A DNA stretch of 28,840 bases, from positions 1 through 28,840 of IMG/VR virus record IMGVR_UViG_3300025168_000461, one strand, 5' to 3'. Source of the stretch: a virus. A model generated the notes under the pieces. That model did not search any database. It was not told where the DNA came from and saw nothing but the letters and a program-made list of their open reading frames with translations. The translations under genes were made by a program, and so were the position numbers. This document shows positions 1 through 5,381 of the stretch, piece after piece (the stretch's first letter is position 1; each line of letters starts with the position of its first letter).

Positions 1-194
1 GCTTACCCTAATAGCTTTCCCTATACACACACGCACGCAAGTATCTACTAATCCATACACATCTACCATGTACATGCACACATACTACCACTTACAATAC
101 GCTTCCTTTATTTCTAATGAGAACACATATGATTCTCTCAGAACTAATCATCTACAACATACACCCTAATAGGGACATACATAGGAGGTTTATC
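1..194. other. Non-coding C/A-rich leader at left edge
   Basis: No ORF of useful length is visible here on either strand. The first 110 bases are strikingly poor in G on the plus strand (about 7 G by my count) and rich in C and A, unlike the A/T-rich coding DNA that follows. A perfect 10-bp palindrome (CATGTACATG) lies at 67-76. At 111-123 is a GCTTCCTTTATTT motif that recurs as the 3' arm of several downstream hairpins, but I find no matching 5' arm here. A strong Shine-Dalgarno sequence (AGGAGG, 183-188) ends the stretch. It may be the leader of the early transcript; I cannot identify a promoter with confidence. Confidence 0.5.
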
Positions 195-319
195 ATGAAC
201 CCAAGATAGTTAAAACCTATCAACCTGATCAAGTTACTGATCCTGATACAAACAATTATGGTCGATTAATTCTTTTATCAGACAATCCTATGTACTGGTT
301 CAAAAACGATGCTGATTAA
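195..319 (+). pseudogene. Broken small ORF behind a strong Shine-Dalgarno
   Basis: An AGGAGG at 183-188 places an ATG at 195 at ideal spacing, but that frame stops after four codons (M-N-P-R-stop). The -1 frame is open from about 200 to the TAA at 317-319. It would encode about 38 further residues with a protein-like composition, including NNYGRLILLSDNPMYWF. Restoring one base near 198-205 would give a protein of about 40 aa. It is either a real frameshift mutation, a sequencing or assembly error, or (less likely, as no slippery heptamer is seen) a programmed shift. No family is recognised. Confidence 0.5.
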
Positions 320-349
320 ATGGTATCACCGAAATATCAGCCAGTACAT
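290..349 (+). other. Long-armed stem-loop, possible terminator
   Basis: Bases 290-298 pair perfectly with 341-349 (ATGTACTGG with CCAGTACAT), and a T-G wobble plus one A-T pair extends the stem to 11 bp. The 38-nt loop holds a weaker inner stem (GATGCT with GGTATC) and the stop codon of the broken ORF. No T-tract follows, so it is not a textbook intrinsic terminator. It resembles the long-armed hairpins at 661-715 and 4623-4692. Confidence 0.5.
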
Positions 350-388
350 AATCATCAATAACCCTCATCAAACAAGGAAGAAAAAATA

Positions 389-481
389 ATGGAAATATTA
401 CAACTAATAGCATACACGTGTGGACTAACAGTTTACATTATGATAGGTATGCATTTATACAAATTAATTAAACGTAAATAA
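389..481 (+). CDS. Small single-pass membrane peptide (30 aa)
   Basis: An ORF of 30 codons starts at ATG 389 behind AAGGAAG (375-381). The product begins MEILQLIAYTCGL and has one hydrophobic segment covering about residues 3-24, followed by a short basic tail (KLIKRK), so the likely topology is N-out/C-in. No family is recognised. Support comes from the Shine-Dalgarno and from the hairpin (500-540) that closes it as a small unit; the length alone would not be convincing. Small membrane peptides are common among phage early genes. Confidence 0.5.
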   Translation: MEILQLIAYTCGLTVYIMIGMHLYKLIKRK

Positions 482-499
482 AATAATATAACTATACAA

Positions 500-540
500 A
501 TGTAAAGGGAATAGCTCTTCTAGAACTGTTTCCTTTATAT
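500..540 (+). terminator. Terminator-like hairpin 1
   Basis: Bases 503-514 pair with 526-537 (12 bp including two G-U pairs), with an 11-nt loop, and the stem can be extended outward by about three pairs. The 3' arm is GTTTCCTTTA, followed by ATATTTGGTTTTT. It lies 20 nt after the stop of the 30-aa peptide gene. It shares its CTTCCTTTAT-like 3' arm with hairpins at 1154-1176, 1861-1892 and 4623-4692. Confidence 0.6.
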
Positions 541-613
541 TTGGTTTTTACTTAATCAACTTAACATCTTTGTGCTTGTCTACAAAAAGTGGTTCTATCA
601 ACGTAATGTCCTC

Positions 614-715
614 CCACATTTAAAGGGTAATGATAGATAGTAATGTGGCAAGCATAAACAATACTCAGCTCCTCTACCGAATGGTTAACTCATGTGAAAA
701 TGGGGAGCTGGGTAT
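614..715 (+). promoter_or_regulatory. Two-hairpin structured leader
   Basis: Two stem-loops lie between the first terminator-like hairpin and the gene at 740. The first is CCACATT/AATGTGG (614-620 with 642-648, 7 bp, 21-nt loop). The second pairs 661-672 with 704-715 (12 bp with one G-U), extendable by two pairs, around a 27-nt loop. The rest of 541-739 shows no convincing ORF. The pair could be a terminator/attenuator or a structured 5' UTR of the next operon; the sequence does not decide between these. Confidence 0.5.
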
Positions 716-739
716 ATTTAAATAAACAAAGGAATAATC

Positions 740-946
740 ATGAAAGATATTAAAGAGTCATTAAAACTAACTGGCTGGTATGCACTAGGAGCTACTGCCA
801 TTGGAGTAAGTAAAGTAATTAACACAGGTAGAGCTATAGCACTAGAATTAAAGAAAGGCACACCTCAAGAATTTGTACGCTATACCAATCAAGATATAGC
901 AAAAACATTTAAAAACAAATTCAGCAAAGCTAACCCTGAAACATAA
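740..946 (+). CDS. Small early protein, hypothetical (68 aa)
   Basis: The start ATG at 740 is preceded by AAAGGA (728-733). The protein begins MKDIKESLKLTGWYALG, with a moderately hydrophobic, Gly/Ala-rich stretch at about residues 11-35 (GWYALGATAIGVSKVINTG) and then a basic, charged C-terminal half. It could be peripherally membrane-associated, but the hydrophobic stretch is weak for a true TM helix. No family is recognised. It is the first of three genes before the strong terminator at 1593-1632. Confidence 0.6.
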   Translation: MKDIKESLKLTGWYALGATAIGVSKVINTGRAIALELKKGTPQEFVRYTNQDIAKTFKNKFSKANPET

Positions 947-961
947 TTAAGGAGAATAATA

Positions 962-1156
962 ATGGATAAACTAAAACATTTTATTATAAATGATATAATA
1001 AAAAATGCAGATTGTAAAATGGTATTAGCTGGTCAAACTATTTATGATAAAAAAATGCAAGAAGAAGATTGTAAAAATCAATTAAAAATAGACCTTGAAT
1101 CATTAAGCGTAACATCATTGTATATATTATACTCAACTGTTTTAAACAAAAATTAA
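962..1156 (+). CDS. Small early protein, hypothetical (64 aa)
   Basis: A good AAGGAG (949-954) precedes ATG 962, and the gene follows its neighbour by 15 nt. The product begins MDKLKHFIINDIIKNA; it is probably helical, with mixed charge and two cysteines, and has no membrane segment or motif that I recognise. Its TAA stop overlaps the first bases of a hairpin (1154-1176), so translation to the end would disturb that hairpin. An ORF on the opposite strand over this region is a shadow. Confidence 0.6.
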   Translation: MDKLKHFIINDIIKNADCKMVLAGQTIYDKKMQEEDCKNQLKIDLESLSVTSLYILYSTVLNKN

Positions 1157-1194
1157 AGGGAGAAATGCTTCCTTTATGTCTGGCAATTATGCCA
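1154..1194 (+). terminator. Terminator-like hairpin 2 plus small hairpin
   Basis: TAAAGGGAG (1154-1162) pairs with CTTCCTTTA (1168-1176), 9 bp with one G-U and a 5-nt loop. It is followed at once by a second perfect 5-bp hairpin, TGGCA/TGCCA (1181-1194, loop ATTA). The first hairpin begins inside the stop codon of the 64-aa gene. The pair separates that gene from the one at 1220 and may act as a terminator, an attenuator or an RNA processing site. Confidence 0.55.
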
Positions 1195-1219
1195 CTTAAC
1201 CAAAGTACAAGGAAATAAC

Positions 1220-1585
1220 ATGAAAACACTAAAACAAATACTAACAGAAATGAGATCTAAAGCTGTAGAAAGTGCAGAGCTAGGATATAATAATGTATGG
1301 ATCAGAAGATCAAAGCAAGATCCAGAAAATAGCAAAGCATATATCAATGAAAATGCTAGTATCTCTCAAGCTTCAGAAGATAAAACTACCGAATGGATTT
1401 ATAATCTTTGGGTAAAAACTACTGAAGAGGGACTAGAAGAAATGGACACATTTGTAGAAACAGAGCTAATACCAAAAGGCATGAGTCTATTTGTTGATAA
1501 AGATACTAATGAACCAATAGAAGTCTTATCAAAAGACAAAGGTTCAGTACGGTTCATGATAGCTAGGTCTAATTTAGTGTCATAA
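1220..1585 (+). CDS. Early protein, hypothetical (121 aa)
   Basis: ATG 1220 follows AAGGAA with suitable spacing. The protein is soluble and acidic. It begins MKTLKQILTEMRSKAVES, a short amphipathic helix, then has a central polar region with several aromatic residues (WIYNLWVKT at about 61-69) and a C-terminal part that looks like alternating beta strands (GSVRFMIARSNLVS). No cysteine, metal-binding or catalytic motif is visible and I do not recognise the family. A strong intrinsic terminator follows directly, so this is the end of the first early unit. Confidence 0.65.
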   Translation: MKTLKQILTEMRSKAVESAELGYNNVWIRRSKQDPENSKAYINENASISQASEDKTTEWIYNLWVKTTEEGLEEMDTFVETELIPKGMSLFVDKDTNEPIEVLSKDKGSVRFMIARSNLVS

Positions 1586-1592
1586 CATCTAA

Positions 1593-1632
1593 GAAAAGAA
1601 GTACAGGGAGAAATCCTTGTATTTCTTTTTTA
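1593..1632 (+). terminator. Strong intrinsic terminator
   Basis: Bases 1595-1609 pair with 1614-1628 to give a 15-bp stem (two G-U pairs) capped by a GAAA tetraloop, and the right arm runs into six T residues (1626-1631). It lies 7 nt after the stop codon of the 121-aa gene. This is the most canonical rho-independent terminator in the window. Confidence 0.85.
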
Positions 1633-1926
1633 TTAAGGTGCTTACGCACGTTATTTTATTATTTAAAAGGTGCTTCGCTCAGTACTTTTAATTTAAGAAC
1701 AGATGAACAAGCTTCTGAGTACAAATATAAATAGTTTGTTATGAACATATATGTTACATTATGAGGCTTTTTAAGGGATATAACAAGAAAGTAATAAAAG
1801 ACAATTTATACTCTGGTTAAGTATAGGTAATGGTCTATTATGACTAACTAAATTACCATGAGGGAGCAGTTTATTTATTTAGACTGCTTCCTTTATTTCT
1901 AATAATATAAATGGGAGTTACAACAT
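1633..1926 (+). other. Structured non-coding gap
   Basis: No convincing gene lies here. Two related hairpins come first: GTGC/GCAC (1638-1649, loop TTAC) and a bulged stem at about 1663-1692, both built on GGTGCTT. Three mini-ORFs of 13, 7 and 19 codons (1703-1744, 1741-1764, 1761-1820) follow one another through ATGA overlaps but lack Shine-Dalgarno sites. Then come hairpins TATACT/AGTATA (1807-1825, 7-nt loop) and GGTAAT/ATTACC (1826-1857), and a terminator-like hairpin at 1861-1892. The next gene has its own GGGAG at 1913-1917. A regulatory leader or a decayed gene would both fit. Confidence 0.5.
1861..1895 (+). terminator. Terminator-like hairpin 3
   Basis: AGGGAGCAGT (1861-1870) pairs with ACTGCTTCCT (1883-1892), 10 bp with one G-U and a 12-nt A/T loop, then TTATTT. 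The 3' arm ACTGCTTCC is identical to that of the hairpin at 4623-4692. It probably ends a transcript before the operon starting at 1927. Confidence 0.65.
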
Positions 1927-2142
1927 ATGAAATGCACTATACATCCGTATACATCAATACAATACCAAGAAGTTATAAAAGAAAAAAGACTGCCTTGGTC
2001 TGATGAATTTGTAAAAACCTATCACGATACACCATATTGTTCTGATTGTTTTGAAGAATATACAAAAACAGGTGTTTATATTAACAACTTAACCAACGAT
2101 ACTAGGAGTAATTATGCAATATACAAAAACGTTACAAAATAA
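1927..2142 (+). CDS. Small Cys/His protein, possible zinc binder (71 aa)
   Basis: The start is set by GGGAG (1913-1917). The protein begins MKCTIHPYTS and carries Cys3, His6 and a CSDC pair (Cys38, Cys41), the kind of spacing seen in small treble-clef or zinc-ribbon folds; His33 is another candidate ligand. A metal-binding role is an inference from these residues only. Its last 29 nt overlap the next gene, whose Shine-Dalgarno lies inside this reading frame. Confidence 0.6.
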   Translation: MKCTIHPYTSIQYQEVIKEKRLPWSDEFVKTYHDTPYCSDCFEEYTKTGVYINNLTNDTRSNYAIYKNVTK

Positions 2143-2359
2143 TAACATTAAAAACGTGTACGATAGAGAAGCATTATCAGATGCAATTATAGATCTAGGA
2201 TGCGTACCAAATGATTTAAATAGCATTAGTCAACAATTAGATGACTTGTATTATCAAGCAACAAAAATACAACATACAATAACATTGGTAAACAAAGAAC
2301 TAATACGTGTAATAGATCAAATAAAAAAAGATTCAGATAAAGCGAGGTATAGTTTATGA
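2114..2359 (+). CDS. Small helical protein, hypothetical (81 aa)
   Basis: The start at 2114 is supported by AGGAGT at 2103-2108 inside the upstream gene. The product begins MQYTKTLQNNN and is predominantly alpha-helical, with a probable coiled coil over about residues 37-75 (LNSISQQLDDLYYQATKIQH and following). No family is recognised. Its stop overlaps the next start by 4 nt (ATGA), which indicates translational coupling within the early gene cluster. Confidence 0.6.
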   Translation: MQYTKTLQNNNIKNVYDREALSDAIIDLGCVPNDLNSISQQLDDLYYQATKIQHTITLVNKELIRVIDQIKKDSDKARYSL

Positions 2360-2610
2360 GTACAACAGAAACAGATTACATTTTTGATAAACTGTATGAA
2401 CACACTGAAGATTATATGGAAGAACGTATGAACGACATAATGAGTGATTTAAAAGAAGATTTTCATGTAAGCGAAGATGTGTCTAGAAAATTATTTTACT
2501 CGTTTCTAGAGAACAAATACAACGTTAAACATAGTTTACCAAATTATAACAATACAATAGATAAACTAAATGAATTAACTATAATAAAAAACAATAAGGA
2601 GTCTGTATGA
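2356..2610 (+). CDS. Small acidic helical protein, hypothetical (84 aa)
   Basis: ATGA overlaps link it to both neighbours. The protein begins MSTTETDYIFDKLYEHTEDY. It is rich in Asp/Glu in the first 40 residues and helical throughout, with no cysteines, membrane segments or recognisable motif. Some phage mimics of nucleic acid are small and acidic, but this one is only moderately acidic and I do not press that reading. Confidence 0.6.
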   Translation: MSTTETDYIFDKLYEHTEDYMEERMNDIMSDLKEDFHVSEDVSRKLFYSFLENKYNVKHSLPNYNNTIDKLNELTIIKNNKESV

Positions 2611-2885
2611 GTAAGCTAGGAACATTTACAGCAGTTGCTAAAGGTGCAAGCTATTTAGGAATGGCATTAAATCAAATGGTAAAATTAGCAGCTCATGGAA
2701 CAAGGACTGCTGCTGATTTTGTTATTGATAAAAAACGGTATGACGTTGAATTACTTGTAGGTGGAGCTACTATAGAAACTAAACATAATCAATCAGGTGC
2801 ACAGCTATCTAAACTTGTAAGAATTATGGGTGATGTAGGTGTAGAACAAGCAATTATAACCGATGTTAAAAAGGAGAAAAAGTAA
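2607..2885 (+). CDS. Small basic protein, hypothetical (92 aa)
   Basis: A good AAGGAG lies just before ATG 2607. The protein begins MSKLGTFTAVAKGASYLG, with an Ala/Gly-rich, amphipathic N-terminal helix over about residues 5-40, then a likely beta-rich segment (YDVELLVGGATIETK at about 45-59) and a basic tail. It is not convincingly membrane-spanning. No family is recognised. The stop overlaps the next start by one base (TAATG). Confidence 0.6.
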   Translation: MSKLGTFTAVAKGASYLGMALNQMVKLAAHGTRTAADFVIDKKRYDVELLVGGATIETKHNQSGAQLSKLVRIMGDVGVEQAIITDVKKEKK

Positions 2886-3019
2886 TGGTCATTATTGATA
2901 TACCAAACTGGATGTTGTACATCTCATGGTTTATAGGATCTAACATAATAGTAATTATTACTCTTTTGTTATGGATGTGGTTTTTAAACTGGAGAGATAC
3001 TCGTAAGGAGACATCATGA
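2885..3019 (+). CDS. Small single-pass membrane protein (44 aa)
   Basis: This ORF fills the 130 nt between its neighbours and is joined to both by overlaps (TAATG upstream, ATGA downstream), which is the main support for it. The product begins MVIIDIPNWMLYISWF and has a long hydrophobic helix (about residues 11-37, rich in Ile, Leu and Trp), then a short charged tail (NWRDTRKETS). It is predicted to sit in the inner membrane. The role is unknown. Confidence 0.65.
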   Translation: MVIIDIPNWMLYISWFIGSNIIVIITLLLWMWFLNWRDTRKETS

Positions 3020-3246
3020 GTGAGCCTTGGTTAGAACTAGGATATGATATGGATACATACTACAAAGAAATGCATGTAGCTAAAAAACTAAAAGAACTAA
3101 AAGAACTAAAAGAAGTAATGAATTTAGTTAAAGAAAGATTAATAACAGTATCTAATCATAAAATAACAAAAAATCAACAAAAACATATGATTAAAAACAC
3201 AATTAAAATAATAAATAAAACAGAAAAGGAGTCGATAACATTATGA
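3016..3246 (+). CDS. Small basic coiled-coil protein (76 aa)
   Basis: The start follows TAAGGAGAC and overlaps the preceding stop (ATGA). The protein begins MSEPWLELGYDMDTYY and contains a short tandem repeat, LKELKELKEV (about residues 25-34), that is heptad-compatible, then a Lys-rich helical C-terminus. A small coiled-coil adaptor or nucleic-acid binder would fit, but no family is recognised. Confidence 0.6.
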   Translation: MSEPWLELGYDMDTYYKEMHVAKKLKELKELKEVMNLVKERLITVSNHKITKNQQKHMIKNTIKIINKTEKESITL

Positions 3247-3509
3247 ATAGAATACATTCAAATGAAGAAACCCAATCATTGCAAATAGAATATGATAAAA
3301 TGGAGCATGCTGCTTATACGCAAAATGAATTACTTCTTAATAGAGAACAAGACATAGCTGAGTTAAGACTTGGTTTATTAAAAATTCGTTCTCAATTAGA
3401 AATAAATCAAAAAGAATACAAAAAGAAACATATAGATAAAACAGCTTTGTATTGGGATATGGTAAACGATATAAAAAATATTGTATCAGAAACGCTTAAA
3501 ATATTATGA
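3243..3509 (+). CDS. Small coiled-coil protein (88 aa)
   Basis: It is coupled by ATGA overlaps at both ends, with AAGGAG upstream. The product begins MNRIHSNEETQSLQIEYDKM and is almost wholly helical with heptad-like hydrophobic spacing from about residue 12 to 60 (LLLNREQDIAELRLGLLKIR). No motif or family is recognised. It is one of four consecutive small helical proteins here. Confidence 0.6.
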   Translation: MNRIHSNEETQSLQIEYDKMEHAAYTQNELLLNREQDIAELRLGLLKIRSQLEINQKEYKKKHIDKTALYWDMVNDIKNIVSETLKIL

Positions 3510-3694
3510 ACGAAATTCCTGTTATGCCTGATACAGAAGGTAAACTAAGAGAAGGTCTGCTAAAAATACAAGATTTGTTAATAGATCAAAAAAGATATAT
3601 AAGAGCAGAACTTAAAAACAAAGTAACAGCATTAATAAACGATACATTAGCAACACATAAAAAGCTCAAAGGAGATACTTATGAAACAAGTTAA
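3506..3694 (+). CDS. Small basic helical protein (62 aa)
   Basis: It starts in an ATGA overlap with the gene before and has no clear Shine-Dalgarno of its own, so it probably depends on translational coupling. The protein begins MNEIPVMPDTEGKLREGLLK and is helical and basic after residue 10. Its C-terminal 14 nt overlap the next gene. The function is unknown. Confidence 0.55.
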   Translation: MNEIPVMPDTEGKLREGLLKIQDLLIDQKRYIRAELKNKVTALINDTLATHKKLKGDTYETS

Positions 3695-3875
3695 AGCTCC
3701 AGACAAAAGACCAGCATTAGCTTTTGATTCTCAAGAAGAAGCACAGTTAATAGCTGATTCACTAAGTGCATACAGATATAGTCATGTAGTTAGTGCGGAA
3801 CTCAACGAAAAAATACGAACATTATGTGACGTAGTATTTAAATGTCAAGAAATGTTTAACAAAAAAGAGGAATAA
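3681..3875 (+). CDS. Small early protein, hypothetical (64 aa)
   Basis: A clear AAAGGAG inside the upstream gene sets the start at 3681. The product begins MKQVKAPDKRPALAFDSQEE; it is helical, with a segment EEAQLIADSLSAYRY and two cysteines near the C-terminus. I do not recognise it. It lies 5 nt upstream of the DUF932-like gene and is probably co-expressed with it. Confidence 0.6.
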   Translation: MKQVKAPDKRPALAFDSQEEAQLIADSLSAYRYSHVVSAELNEKIRTLCDVVFKCQEMFNKKEE

Positions 3876-3880
3876 AGAAT

Positions 3881-4612
3881 ATGAATAGCACATTTTTAAT
3901 GCATTGTGGCGGTAGACCAATAGGATTTGATGATCCTGCTTTATCATTTGTACCACAAAAAACAAATACATATGAACCAGTATCATTTGGTGAATTATTA
4001 TTAAATACAAAAAGAGTATGTGATGATTTATTAGATATGGAATTTGTAGATCAAAAAATAGCTGTATCAGCAAAAGATCAACGAATGTTTGGATTATTGC
4101 AATATAGGAAAGATGAACAAGATCAAATAGGACACGCTGTAGGAATACGTAGTAGTCATGATAAAAGTATGTCTATTGGATTCTGTTCAGGAGCTACGCT
4201 ATTTGTTTGTGATAACATGGCCTTTACTGGTGAAGTAACGTACATGAGAAAACATACAAAAAATGTATTTGACGATCTAAAAGAAAAGCTAGTAACTACA
4301 ATATACAATAGCAAAGATAAGTTATTTAATATTGAAGAAGACGCTGAAAAACTAAAGAATATTGAAATAAACAATGATGATGCATATGCGTTTATTGGTA
4401 AAGCTTTAGGACACAAAACTCTACTAGCTAGACAAGCTCAAAATGCTATTAAACATTGGAACAATCCACCATACCCAGACTTTATGAATAAAGATGCATG
4501 GTCATTATACAATGCTAATACAGAAGCTCTAAAAAGTACACAACCTAATAAGATAATAGAAAAGCATATTGATCTACATAGTAGAATATTAGATCATTTT
4601 GGAATAAGTTAA
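3881..4612 (+). CDS. DUF932-like phage/plasmid protein (243 aa)
   Basis: The overall pattern matches what I know as the DUF932 family, found on phages and plasmids and of unknown biochemical role. Visible landmarks are a central SHDKSMSIGFCSGATLFVCD (about residues 93-112), followed by a conserved-looking N-M-A-F motif and a helical C-terminal half (KHTKNVFDDLKEKLV). It starts at ATG 3881 with GAGGAA upstream. It is the last and largest gene of the early cluster and is followed by a hairpin-rich gap. Family members often sit near recombination or anti-restriction genes; here the ERF annealase lies about 1.1 kb downstream. The assignment is by pattern recognition, without a database search. 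Confidence 0.7.
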   Translation: MNSTFLMHCGGRPIGFDDPALSFVPQKTNTYEPVSFGELLLNTKRVCDDLLDMEFVDQKIAVSAKDQRMFGLLQYRKDEQDQIGHAVGIRSSHDKSMSIGFCSGATLFVCDNMAFTGEVTYMRKHTKNVFDDLKEKLVTTIYNSKDKLFNIEEDAEKLKNIEINNDDAYAFIGKALGHKTLLARQAQNAIKHWNNPPYPDFMNKDAWSLYNANTEALKSTQPNKIIEKHIDLHSRILDHFGIS

Positions 4613-4618
4613 TTATAA

Positions 4619-4881
4619 ATATGGAAGCAGTGCATCCTCATGTTATTACCTCGGTTAAGAGACTCCGCATCTCTACACTTTGTACTGCTTCCTTTATTGT
4701 TAGTTTAATCACCGATGAACAGAACGATAAACAAATAGTAATTATATTAAACTATCATAACTCTGTAAAAATGCTGGGCAATAACCTTATGACGATAAGT
4801 ATGCCAACTATAAACACACACGGTTACAGAAACATTTGCGTTTCTAGGGGCTAATTAAACTAATACAAAAAAGGATAAAAC
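4619..4881 (+). other. Hairpin-rich intergenic region, possible small RNA
   Basis: Bases 4623-4631 pair perfectly with 4684-4692 (GGAAGCAGT with ACTGCTTCC). Inside is a second perfect hairpin with a 5-bp stem and 7-nt loop, AGAGA-CTCCGCA-TCTCT (4658-4674). TTTATTG follows. A third hairpin, AGAAAC/GTTTCT, lies near 4828-4845, shortly before the next gene. A 77-codon ORF at 4621-4854 runs through all of this, but it lacks a Shine-Dalgarno and begins inside the stem, so I do not call it a gene. The structure may simply terminate the DUF932 transcript, or be a processed small RNA. Confidence 0.5.
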
Positions 4882-5079
4882 ATGAACAAACCAACAAAAA
4901 CAAACATTAAAAAGATCTTTAGTAATACTGGAATACAATTAACACCTGATTCTACTGAAATGATAGAAAGGGAATTAGTAACTGTTGTAGAACGTATGGC
5001 TAAACGATGTGTTGATGGTAATTTAAAACGATTAACACCAGAGCTATTTTACGTAGCAATGGGAAGGTTAAACATGTAA
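4882..5079 (+). CDS. Possible histone-fold DNA-binding protein (65 aa)
   Basis: The start follows AAAGGA. The length and helix pattern recall a single archaeal-type histone fold: a short first helix (NIKKIFSNTGIQ, about residues 8-19), a loop (LTPDS), a long central helix (about 24-45, ending MAKRC), a second loop with basic residues and a T-P-E turn (KRLTPE, about 49-54) and a short last helix (FYVAMGRL). Compared by eye with archaeal histones the helix order agrees, but the central helix is about one turn shorter and identity is low. If correct, it could bind or bend phage or host DNA. A generic small helical protein remains possible. Its stop overlaps the next start by one base. Confidence 0.35.
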   Translation: MNKPTKTNIKKIFSNTGIQLTPDSTEMIERELVTVVERMAKRCVDGNLKRLTPELFYVAMGRLNM

Positions 5080-5381
5080 TGAATAAACAAATTGTAAAAC
5101 TTATTGAACAACGATTGGAAAAAGGTAAAAAAGAATATAATGAAGAACTAAATGTTAATGATGGTCGTGATTGGTTACAAGAAGCATTAGAAGAACAATT
5201 AGATGGAATGGTGTATATAACAGCAAAACTACTTCAACTAAAAAAAGCTGAAACTGATTATCAATCTTTAGATGCAAAATGGAATGTATTGTTAAGCAAA
5301 TCTGAAGAAATAGAAGATTATGCTAATGATATACAGCAAATGTCTGAAGACCTTAGAATTTATGTAAAAGACATTACATGA
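5079..5381 (+). CDS. Possible MazG-like / NTP-PPase-type protein (100 aa)
   Basis: The all-helical product contains GRDWLQEALEEQLDGMVY (residues 29-46). The EEQLD (38-42) fits the ExxxD/EExxD metal-binding helix of all-alpha NTP pyrophosphatases (MazG/dUTPase-2 type), and phage members often show a similar G-R-D...EA..E.LD..VY signature. These enzymes hydrolyse nucleoside triphosphates to monophosphates, which would adjust nucleotide or alarmone pools. The second metal-binding helix is less clear (a C-terminal E-x-x-D-Y-A-N-D stretch is a candidate), so this is a tentative family call. It is coupled by TAATG upstream and ATGA downstream. Confidence 0.4.
   Translation: MNKQIVKLIEQRLEKGKKEYNEELNVNDGRDWLQEALEEQLDGMVYITAKLLQLKKAETDYQSLDAKWNVLLSKSEEIEDYANDIQQMSEDLRIYVKDIT

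Noticed and set aside
320-361. 13-codon ORF directly after the broken ORF
   Set aside because: No ribosome site and too short; it lies in the loop and right arm of the hairpin at 290-349.
1038-1229. 63-codon minus-strand ORF
   Set aside because: Antisense to a well-supported plus-strand gene and runs across a terminator-like hairpin.
4623-4692. A tRNA gene
   Set aside because: The closing stem and anticodon-like hairpin lack a T-arm and a proper D-arm; only about 11 nt lie between the inner hairpin and the 3' strand, and no GTTC motif is present.
4621-4854. A 77-codon plus-strand ORF over the hairpin region
   Set aside because: It lacks a Shine-Dalgarno, begins within the 9-bp stem, and its sequence has no protein-like pattern; the region is better explained as structured RNA or terminator.
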